The position numbers and the translations under genes are program-made. A stretch of 64,000 bases of DNA from Dipetalonema caudispina (Eukaryota; Nematoda; Chromadorea; Rhabditida; Onchocercidae): assembly GCA_013365325.1 (NCBI GenBank), contig JABVXV010000033.1, positions 310,001-374,000 on the forward strand, read 5' to 3'. Within the stretch, counting starts at the first letter, position 1; every line of letters begins with the position of its first letter. Below the pieces are notes generated by a model. That model saw only the letters and a program-made list of their open reading frames with translations. It was not told where the DNA came from and did not search any database. This document shows positions 51,378 through 61,598 of the stretch, piece after piece.

Positions 51378-52754
51378 GTACTGAGGACCACTCACCTGTA
51401 ATATTAGGTAAATTCTATCTGAAACTAAAAATACACACATCACTTATCGCAATATTTCCGTCTTACTAAAGATGCTGAATGACCTTTAACCGATTACATT
51501 ATGTGCTAACTTCCTAAGTCTACTATGATTCCAAAATACCATGAAAGTAGAACTTCGAAGCTTATCCAAGATAGGAAACACCGCGGAAAATGCAACACAA
51601 GAGTACCGGAAACACTCCAATTGGATAGGTCGATCTGCGATAGGTTAATGGCTTTGTTGCAATTTAAATGTGAGATTGACATGTTGTACATTATGACGTG
51701 GTAAAAGCATCGATGGTACAACTTTAACCGATGATTACTCTTAGCCCAATAAATGACCACTTCCCAGGTCAGAAGGTCAGTACAACAAGAAAATAAATTT
51801 TATTTAATATGAAATTTTACAACTATTCAAATAGAAAATGAAATTTCTTCACATGAATCATTTTTCCAATTTGTTGCAATATCAATAATTTGAAGTGTAA
51901 AAGAATAGAAATGATATTGTGAAATAGATACTTTCAATTCTAACTTATCCATTTACTATCAAATAATTCTCTCAGATTTCCCGAGATTTCTCAACAGCTT
52001 CAGTATATGATATTATTGTGTGATTTCTTATTCATCAGTTATGATGTAATCGATGCGATCAATCGTTCTACCTAATAGTATATGTATGTCTACAATTATT
52101 CAAATCTTACATGTAAAGCTATTGGTATGTTGTCCATTTACATCTCTGCAAAATGTGTCAGTCTGTCCGCATGAAACTATATGTATGTGAATGTCTCTGC
52201 TTACATCTATTTATACGTTAATAGTTTTCAAAGCTTTTTCAATTTATAACGTATTTGTCTATCCGATAGTGTTGTATACGTATGTTTGATTCATCTGTTT
52301 GTCTGTCCAATATAATGTAAAAAATGTGAATGGGACATGTCTGTCTGCCAATTTAGCAAATTCACTTCATATGTACCACTAAGTTCATTAGATTTATCGA
52401 TATGTATGGTAATAATATCCGTCCGTAACTTTTCATTGAGTAGCTCTATTTGCTATATATTTATATATCTGTTGAGAGAATAAAAGTTAAAAGTTTTATC
52501 TTTCACGATGTTATTAATATCAACATGATAGCGGACAATTTTTATCGATTGCAGTAATGAGAATAAGTGAGTCTGTCAGTCGTCATTTTTCGTTCCTTTT
52601 ATGATGCTCTTAATTAGTGGAAAAATGTAGGATACAATTAAATCTAATGATGGTTTATTTCCTGAAAGCTTTAAAATGTTCATTATCAGAGTTAAAATAT
52701 TGCATTTTCTCTTTCAATATTTCATTACTTCAGGAATTCAATCAGTAAACAGTT
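51378..52754. other. Divergent intergenic region with degenerate TGTCTGTC-type repeats
   Basis: This lies between DUS1L (-) and the C2H2 gene (+). From about 52070 to 52570 the plus strand repeatedly shows ATGTATGTCTNC, GTCTGTCC and TATGTATGT words at irregular spacing, suggesting a decayed tetranucleotide or minisatellite array. No gene is evident. The acceptor TACTTCAG near 52727-52734 lies 20 nt before the next ATG. Confidence 0.5.
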
Positions 52755-54828
52755 ATGCCAAGGCGGCCTCTCACAGATGTCGAATGGCGACGTAGTCTGC
52801 AACGTCGCAGAATGTTGGATGCTGAAAGGAAACGCCGTTTACGCGAGAATAACGCTTATCGAGTATTGGAACGAGCAAGGAATCGTGAAGCACGTCGTAG
52901 GCAACGAGAAAACCCTAAATTTCGAGAAGCAGAACGTGCTCGAGCACACGCTTATTACGTACATCATTGTATCACAGCATTTGATGATAGTGTGTTAAAT
53001 AGCTAGAATTATTTGTAACCAATATGAAAAATTAACCTTGAAAACTTGCGAGAGAAATATTATACAGTAAAGGAGCTTATATTCTCAGAATCATTCATTC
53101 AGTATATTCGTAATGTTTTGATCGCTTCAGATGTCCCTTTCTTCTACAGCAACTAATGAAGGTATTATATGCGGTTCATGTGGCTTAATTTTGAAACATG
53201 TAAAAGCTCTTCGTACACATCGTGCTGAGTTCCATCCTAGACAGGTACCTTGCTTATCCATTTATTAACATTAATTTCTTATCGAATAAGGGAAAGAATT
53301 GCCCACTGGTCGTTCAATTCTGACTTCAGCCATTAAGTTAGTACTTAGATTCATGAGACCTGATTATTCAGTTCAGCAGATCTCTTACCGATGCATTATT
53401 CTTTGTAAATTCGTGCCGGTTCGGAAGTTAAATATTATTCGTCAAAATGGGCATAATTTTGATATTATTTATGATTTCATAATAATACCGATTTTGTCAT
53501 TTATACCCAAATTCCTGACTAAATCTTCTTTAAGTTATTGGTAGCAGCAAAATATCTGTAATAGCTTTTTGCAGTAATTTTCCATTGCATAAAACTAGAT
53601 TTTGTTGCAGAGGATGTCTTTAGAGAATATTTTCAAGCCTTCCTCAAGGGATGTACCGCCGTCTAACGATGGTAGCGCTGTTGATTTCAGTAAATTAGTA
53701 ATGAATGCTATGAAAAAGGAAGGTAACTTATGTTTAATTCCATCTTTATTTTATTCTATTTAATATTAATTAACATTGTCGTCGAGAATTTGTTATTCCA
53801 AACTTCGTAGACAATCTTCTTGGCGTTAGGCAAAATCCAAAGATTTTAGGTTCATACTGCGACAGTAGTGAAAAAGTGTCCGTGGATAATCAAATAAATG
53901 CTGTTGCTGGAGCTATTGAACATATTGGTATATTTGTCTCTTATTAGTAGTGACGATAGTGTTTTAGCAGATATTACAGTTTATACAGTAGAATTTTTTA
54001 TACTCGGGATGTTGAAACTTTTGAAATTTCACCGACATGCAACTTCAAATTTTGTTGAATTCTAGTCTCATTTTTTCCATCTCACATATCGAAGTTTTAG
54101 ATTCTGCTGAACATTCATTGGTAGATTTTTATGGGATTATATTTTCCGATATGGAAGCAGCGATGAACAGAATGTTATCATGCAAACTAAAGAAGCACCG
54201 ATCTTGTGATTTGCAAACACATTTGGCCATTGAGGCTAAAGTAAGTTGATGTTCTGAAAGGTAACACTGTTGTGGCTGTAGAATAGATTAACAATCGGAG
54301 ATAGTTAAATAGGAACAAGAAAGAAATGTGATTTTTAGTTGGGAGAATTGCGCGAATATGTTCTTGAGACAGAGAAGACCGTTGAAAAACTCGCAGCATA
54401 TGGAGCTGCTTCCTCGAGTCTCATGGAAGAACAAAAGCTATCTACATCTTCAGATTTGATTTCTGTGTTGAGTATGCTCTTCATTTTACATCTTTATCAT
54501 AGTTTTAAAGTTTTTCTTCAAAATTTTTTTTAAACTTGTAAGATTTAATGAAAATTTCTGCAGGGGATTTCATTTTTCATGGTATACCACCTGCACCTGA
54601 TGACTTGCTTCTTGAAAATGGTGAAATTAAACAAGAATTGTGTGGAACTAATGATGGTAGTACAGAGAAGTGAGTGTTCCATTTGATTCAAATAAGGAGT
54701 TTTTAAAGTTACTTCTACACGTTTGACACAAGTATAAGCAGAAAGTTCTGTATATTCCTTTTTTTTTTTTTTCAATGATTGTAATTTGCAGAAGCTATGT
54801 TATATTTGATTCACGTCCAGTGGAATAA
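52755..54828 (+). CDS. C2H2 zinc-finger protein with basic STPR-like N-terminal repeats
   Basis: Eight exons (52755-52958, 53131-53244, 53611-53722, 53811-53927, 54101-54240, 54339-54471, 54564-54669, 54792-54828) give 320 residues with all phases closing. Residues 1-68 are about one third Arg and show two approximately 23-residue repeats (RKRRLRENNAYRVLERARNR, then RRQRENPKFREAERARAHAY). This resembles the STPR DNA-binding repeat known from silkworm FMBP-1. One C2H2 finger follows: Cys82, Cys85, His98 and His103 (C-x2-C-x12-H-x4-H). The rest is acidic/polar with helical stretches (LGELREYVLETEKTVEKLAA) and ends SYVIFDSRPVE. A nuclear DNA-binding role is inference. I know of no named orthologue, and the STPR resemblance is by eye only. 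Confidence 0.75.
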
Positions 54829-56789
54829 TGTAGCGCGAAGAAAGAAATAGTGAGCTAACTAAAGCACGTTATTGAAATAAAATACGAGAAATATAAGAAA
54901 TAGTATATGGCATTAATATGAATTAGGCTAATGAAATTGAGTGATGAATTTTGAAAAAAGATTATTCTGCCAGTGCTAGATATGGTTGAATAGATACATC
55001 GGCGTTTTAAGCAAACTGGTATGGGCTTAACTTAGGATTTTAATTTTTTCTTTGTTGTTTGTTTCAGGGCATGAATCGTTCTTGTTAACAGTGGAGAGCA
55101 ATATATTCAGAAAGCTGATTGTTTTCAAGTTATGGCGAAGAACTTTTTGCATCTTTGCTGTGTTCAAGAAACAGTTTTGGTTTTTTTTTCTCTATTTTCG
55201 TCTACTCTTGTCCAACTTCGGCTGGACAAAACCAGTTGCTTCAGTAGGATAGAAATCAATTGTCATTTGAAGAAGTCTGAATTGTTTATAATGGTGGCAC
55301 TGCCTTTCTACATTCTGGTTAATAGTTTTTACACTGGATTTATTCCGCAAATTTTGAAAAACTCATTTTTGTGCAATATTGTGTAGTTCATATACCTGAA
55401 TTAGATATTGTTATCAACGTGTAAGGCATTTTTGGTGTAAATAGATTTATTGCATTCATGAAGTATTTGTAAATTGTAAGTAGTTAGCTAATTGTCTAAG
55501 TGCTCATATTAAAGGGTCATTTGGAATAATGAATTTCCACTAGGAACCTTCCTATTGTATCCTTATTCTTTCAAATCTTTGTATGGTATTTTCTTAAAAG
55601 TTGCATTGATTCTAACATATCCAAACACGCTTGGGAAAACTTTTAGAATGTTGTGAAGTTTGGTAGACTAATAGCTTTCTTTTTAAACATCTCTTTGCAA
55701 TGCAGCAAAGGAACATTTCAAAATATCGTGAAATTTTCAAGTGCGGACTCTCTCGCGCTTATCTTTAGATGATGGAGGGAGCAATATTGGACATGTCAGT
55801 AACTTCGACTCATTCTTAGATGAAGGAGGTAATATGATAAGGAATGTGAAGTTATTTCTATGAAAGAAACAGTGAAATGATTTGTATCTTAGTTTCCCGA
55901 AATTTTGTTATATGTTCGTTTAGAAAATCCGGGTGTTTCTGCTAATCGTTGTGAATTGTGACCTAATTTATTCCTTTTTTTTATTTTTATTGTATTTATT
56001 CCTGTGGGTGTTGGTATTGCCACTTGTTATATCACTTAACTTTTATTTCTCTATCTCTTTTTTCCTTTCTTGTTTTGATAATTGCTATAACAATATTTTG
56101 TGGTCGACGGATAGTAAACCATTTGTATCTAGAATTTAATTTTTCTCGTCGTTTTGCGTAATGAAATATGTTATTTAAAAAATCTGATATTCCAATAAAT
56201 CTCAAATATATCATCATGATAGAAATGGATGGTCTGGAGCATGATATTGCTGTTAGTCAAAGAAAATTACCAATCATCCGATGAATTGGTAATAATGGAT
56301 GTAAATTTTGTAATTTAGAGAAAGTGGAAGAGACAGAGAAGGGAAGTATCCGTTTCGATAACCCAAGAAATGGTCATGGTGTATGAAAGGTGAGATATAA
56401 GTAGAGTGGGTATGGATGTCTCTTAATTTTCAAGTGCTAGCATAGACAAGAAGGACTTAGATTTGTTGAGGAGGATAATATTGAATTTTGAAAAATTTTG
56501 TTAGGTAAATGTTAATGAAATGCCATGATTTATTATGGCCTTCCATCTAAAAATATCATTATTAAAATTACAAAATCCTTTAAAGCAATTAGAACATTTT
56601 ATATGATACCATTTGAAATGATTATTTGGTGCTTAACTGTATAAGGAAAATAATCCATTCCAACTAAATCGTACATTCGGTCACTCTTAACCTTTGTTCT
56701 GATTTATCGGATTTTTCTTTTTTTTTTTTCTCTCTCTCTCTCTCTATACAGATTTTCGAAAAGATTAGAGGTATCAACAAGGATTTTTC
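54829..56789. other. Intergenic region, 2 kb, no gene seen
   Basis: Short ORFs only. A (CT)n tract at 56730-56745 leads into CTATACAG at 56744-56751, a likely spliced-leader acceptor for the next gene. Confidence 0.5.
56730..56745. repeat. (CT)n pyrimidine tract before WTAP
   Basis: 16 bp of CT directly before the putative trans-splice acceptor of the WTAP gene. It likely acts as its polypyrimidine tract. Confidence 0.7.
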
Positions 56790-59123
56790 ATGGACATTCA
56801 AAACAATACATCACCTGAACCAGTCCAAGATGAAGATGAGAAGTAAGTAACATTGGTTACTATTTTTTTACTTTGGTTTTGATTAAAAATGTTTGTTTGA
56901 TTGAACTATTGCATTTTGGTATAAAACAAGGAGTTTAACTCTCCTAAAATTTAGACTGTTGGAAAGCTCATCAAAGCAGGGTGATACTGATGAATTGCGA
57001 AGACAGTTACAGTTATCCCAAAAACGTGAAAATTTAGCTAATCTGAGATTGGCAGTTAAAGAGAAGCAATTACGCGATTTGTTGGTTTGTCTTTTGAATT
57101 CAAGTGAAATGCAAAGATTTGTTCTTCTAGATTTGGACATAGAATTCAGAAGATTTACTTCTTCCAGTTCAATATTGTTGTTAATATCACTAATAGATTG
57201 ATTCTCGACTACTAACTCATTTTCAGGATCTATCATACTTTATACTTCGTCATGGGTATTTATTGTCCCTAAAACTATGTTTTACTTTGAAATTTCTTGA
57301 TTTTATAGTCTAAAGCGAAGTAAAGACGTACTGAGTAGGATGTACTGAGTATACCATATTTGGATTTATATATGTTTGAAATAATTGTGATATCCATAAA
57401 GTTATTTTGACCTTTATCAGTTTTTCAAAATATTGTTCATTTTCATTGACAAAAATAGGTATTCTTCATACTGTTACATTGGCTAACATATGAAACCTCT
57501 TTTTGCATGATCTTAACGTATTTCATTTTACAGGATGAAAATGAATCGATGAAACGTAATGCGACTGACGAGAATAAAGCAGACTGTACATTGGTTGATC
57601 AAGCAGTTGGGGTGATGTTTTCAGCAATGCGTGATGAAATTCGTAAGACTCGTAAAGATGCCAAATTAGCAACGCTTGAATTAAGGGCTCTCAAAAATGG
57701 ACCGGAAAGGTCAGTTGTTTTTGATTTTTCCTTTATTTCATTTTATTCAAAAGATTCTTGTTGATCAAGGTATCGATTGTTCAAAATTTTAATTTCTTTA
57801 GTAGTGATACGAAGGTATTAGCAACTCTGTGTAAAAAGCTAGAGAAAGAGAATGCCGAACTTAAAAATGAAGCGACTAGAACAACTCGTTTGGAAACTGT
57901 GTTAAGCTATTGTCGAAAAACTGTTGAAGGTTTGAGAAAGCGATGTCGAGGTAGGTTGAAATCATTTTTAAAAAACCCTACCTTTTAAATATTTTTTGAT
58001 TCTTTTTTTCTTTAAAATGAGGCATTATTAAATCAGTGGTGGATTTAGTCTTGTTTAAACTTTAGTAGCTCTTCCCCACCCTTAATTCCAAGAATTCTCA
58101 TTTTATACTTCAAGGTTTTTTTGTCTACTTTCTTTGTGCTACGTTCGATGCTTCAGTATTTAAACAACTGCATCAAATTATTTAGGCTGATTTCTGAGCA
58201 GAAATTGCTTAAGTGGAGTATTTCATTTATATTGTTTAGACGAACTAGAGCTTATCACTTTTTGCATGTATCTATAGAGGTTTTTCTTAACGCAAACTTA
58301 AAATGAATTATCATAGATTTTGGAGACATTTTGGCGGAACGTGATGAAGAAATAAAACGCTTGCAAGCAGAATTAGCCCGCGCTCATGAAGAAAATACGC
58401 GGTTGCAGAAAAATGCAGGCGGTACTCGAGCACCACAAGTACAAGGGGATAACCAAATTTCCGAACAGTATGGTGTTGCAGACGGTACATTCTTCGTTTT
58501 GGAACTATTTTGATATGTAACATTAAAGGAAATGGATAGTTCAAACGATATATTCTTGGGAGTTGCAAACTGCTTGATTTGCAAGTTTTATGAACTTTCC
58601 TGCGTATAATTTTCATTCTTTTTAGTCTTTATTTCTATGTGCACGGTAAACACTGGAAAATAAATGAAAAAAAAAAAAGAGTGAAAATTCATTTGAATGA
58701 TTATTACAGGCATCGATCATCATGGCAGTGTCAGCGTTGTTACTAATGAGAACGTCGAAGAGGTATTTAGTTATTTATATTAATAAAGCAAGGCAATCCT
58801 TGCTCGATATTAGTGCATTTAGAGTTGGTCATATTTTACAAGAAAATTATTTCTATTATTATGTGAAAGATTCATTCAATTTCCGTTTCATTTATCAGGT
58901 TGTATCAGTATCCAGTCGAGAATCAGCGCACGAAGAGATGGAATATGATGACCAAGTTGATCGAGTATTGACACCTGGAGCTAGTGCTGTCGAAGCAGTT
59001 AATGTTTCCAGTCCTGAGTCCATTCATGAAGCACCCGAACCAGAAACCATATCCAGCGATGAGCAAGATGTTGCTGATGTATCATCTAGCAAAGATTCAT
59101 CCATTATGGAGGGCTGTTCATAG
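56790..59123 (+). CDS. WTAP: WTAP / Fl(2)d homologue (m6A writer and splicing regulator)
   Basis: Seven exons (56790-56842, 56955-57084, 57534-57709, 57802-57950, 58317-58484, 58710-58762, 58899-59123) give 317 residues; all phases close. WTAP is the coiled-coil scaffold that places METTL3/METTL14 in nuclear speckles, and in flies (Fl(2)d) it also regulates Sxl splicing. Matches: RENLANLRLAVKEKQLRDLL resembles RRENILVMRLATKEQEM of human WTAP; LVDQAVGVMFSAMRDEIRKT resembles MVDPAINLFFLKMKGELEQT; then KVLATLCKKLEKENAELKNE, and ILAERDEEIKRLQAEL in place of the IIQLDEEVEGMQ helix. The C-terminal 100 residues are acidic and Ser-rich, as in the family. The chain is shorter than human WTAP (396), mainly in that tail. 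Family assignment is by eye but rests on four blocks in the same order. Confidence 0.8.
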
Positions 59124-59689
59124 TATGACAACTGTTATTTGTTTACATCGGTCATTATTAATTTAGTACATGGTGGACTTAATTAGTAAAATTTTGAACT
59201 TTCCCCTAAACAATTTTCTCCTTGTTTATATAATGTGTTTCTGAAGTATAGACCCTTCTCGATCATCTGCAAGTGCATAAGTGAAAAAATTTATTAAAAG
59301 ATGTACTTATTATTTACATATTAAGATTACTATCATCAACTAATTGCGTATGTCAAGATTCAATTCAGTTACAATCAAATCAAATGTCAGATAGACAATC
59401 ATCTAAATAAATTTCCGAATTTATGGTAATTCTAGGTTCACTAATTACAAGATCTCGACATTAGTCTCAGAAGCAGGTGGTTGTGAAGAAGTGGTTCAAT
59501 GAGCTTGTTAATGAGCTGCTATAAACTAGACATGCCGACGTTATGTTTCTTACAATCAAGGAAAGAGAGATTTATAATTTTTATAGATCAAGAGCTTAAG
59601 ATTGGATGGTATGAACATTTTTCAGTTCAGTTATTATTGACGGCTAGAAATTTTGAGGAATCACAGAGACACAGTACTGCTAATAGATA
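59124..59689. other. Convergent intergenic region, no gene seen
   Basis: 566 bp between the stop codons of WTAP (+) and the carbonic-anhydrase-related gene (-). It is AT-rich with no notable ORF and ends in the strong inverted repeat at 59661-59706. Confidence 0.5.
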
Positions 59690-59706
59690 TTACTGTGTCT
59701 CTGTGA
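59661..59706. repeat. Perfect 16-bp inverted repeat (hairpin, 14-nt loop) over a stop codon
   Basis: TCACAGAGACACAGTA (59661-59676) and its exact reverse complement (59691-59706) flank 14 nt. The stop codon (59692-59690) of the minus-strand gene lies at the loop edge. The last five sense codons form one arm and the first 3' UTR bases form the other. Confidence 0.95.
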
Positions 59707-61598
59707 ATCGTACTGCATGTGCGGAAGAGCGAAATGATGAACGAATTATACGTCCGTTAATTGGTTGAACTGCACGAATCGGTGACATCGTTTCCTCAAC
59801 TTCACATTCGTAACCTTCACGCTTCAGCATGCGTAGTTTATCCAACTGCAAAAAAAAAAAAATCGACTTTTTCCAAGATAGTCGATCACTTTAGATGTTG
59901 ATGTAAAATTTAGCGTATCTTTTCATAGATAAAGATTCTAGGAATTGATACCTGACTGGAAGATATCCAAACAGTAGCCCTGAAAATAATCCACTGAACA
60001 GTTTCTCTGTATGGTTGTACTGTTTCCGAACCGATATATGTCCAGAATTCCTTCATTTTTTCTATAAATTAAATTTGAATTCGCTTATTATTTTCTTCGA
60101 TAGCTTATAAAAATTAAAACTTTAGCAAATTAAATAGCTTACATTGCAATTCTTATCATAAATATAATAAATGATAAGAAATCTTATAAATTAGCTAAAA
60201 TAATCTAAGAGAAATTGAAAAGATGAACCTAAAGAAGGCAGCATATGAAGCAAATTAATACCATAAATCACACATTCACTACCCTTATAAACCACTTGTT
60301 TTATACCATCAATTATTGGTGAGAATGTTGGATTGTCATCATGCGATTCCTAAAAAATGTTTACATTTCACATCGAATAAATATTTGACGATTTAAATAT
60401 TGCGTCGATTTAAATGATTCGATAATTAATTGTTAACATTTAGTCCCATAAAATCCTAGCATTTTATTAATGACGTTAAAAGAGGATTATGCTGATATTG
60501 CAAAAGCTTTAAACAAGGTAAAGAAAATATTTCAACTAAGTGGTAATGTTAAGATTGAGAACAAAATTTTCTTTATTGAATTTTTTTCATTTTAAATAAA
60601 TAATTATTGAAATATGATTGTATAAGTAAGCTAACATTAAGCAATACAGCTACACCCAGTATCCCGTTTGCTTCCTTAAATGCTGCTTCAAGATTCGGGA
60701 ATTTTGTATTTCGATGAATGAATTGTATCTCGCCAGCATAACCTACTCCACCAATAGTATGTTCACTTCCATTCATAGGCTCTGTACCCCAGTGGAAATA
60801 TATAGTCTCCAGAACATATCGTTCTTCACCCAAATGACTTGCCGATAATTCGGCTATATTGGATGGATCAAGTTGTAACTGTAAGCTATCACCTGCATTT
60901 TTTAATCGTGTTTGAGCACTTATCGGATAATTTATTCTGAAATAAAAAGAGACTTATTAAAGTAACATTTCTTATCATTCAAAGTAACGTTTAATAGAAA
61001 ATTTCCTAGTAGTATCTGAATGTTATTACAACAAACTACTAACTAACATTTAAAAATTGTTAATGTTTGTGTCTAATTTGCTCTTATCAAATTATCATTT
61101 GCTTTTAAAGCCTAACTTTCCATTCATATGTTAATGCATTTCTCTAAATTTTTAATATTCAAAAATTTAATTTCTTTTTTATTTGCAAATAATATATGGT
61201 ACCTAATTTCCGAATTTTCAAGCGTACTATCAAAAGCTGTAATTGTTGAGAGTATATCGATGGGTGATTGTTTACGATCTCCAGTTACCTGTAAATATTT
61301 TAGTTGAAAATAATTAAATGAATTAGATAACAAAGGAAAAAATCAAAATGAACAGTGAGTATCTCAAGTGATTGATATTTCAATATTTTTATGATCAATC
61401 TACAAGACTAAATCTATAGATTAGAATATTAACCTGTAAAATTTTGCCAAGATTATCAAGCTGAGCAGTTGCACGATTTAGAATGGGTGCTAAATTATCC
61501 CGAGCACGAGTTGCTGTTTGCAAGACAGAATTTAATTGTGGCTTCACATTGTTTAGCTGTGCTTGCACATTAGCTGTTAATTGACCCAAAAATGCCAT
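59690..61598 (-). CDS. Carbonic-anhydrase-related protein, predicted acatalytic
   Basis: Six exons (61598-61434, 61288-61203, 60936-60636, 60349-60229, 60061-59952, 59845-59690) give 312 residues with closed phases. The alpha-CA fold is clear: KQSPIDI (61-67), YFHWG (130-134), GSEHTIGG (140-147), GEIQFIHRN (152-160), FWTYIGSETVQPYRETVQW (from 230) and VQPINGRII near the end. Of the three zinc ligands (CA2 His94, His96, His119), the equivalents are Tyr130, His132 and Gln155, so two are lost. The gatekeeper Thr199 of TTPPC is Val239. The protein should therefore not bind zinc or hydrate CO2, like CA8/CA10/CA11. Residues 1-55 are an amphipathic helical region (QAQLNNVKPQLNSVLQTATR), with no signal peptide, replacing the usual N-terminal strand segment. 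ATTTTCAG 13 nt before the ATG suits trans-splicing. Confidence 0.88.

Noticed and set aside
59499..59768. 89-codon plus-strand ORF
   Set aside because: It is antisense to the last exon of the CA-related gene and its hairpin.
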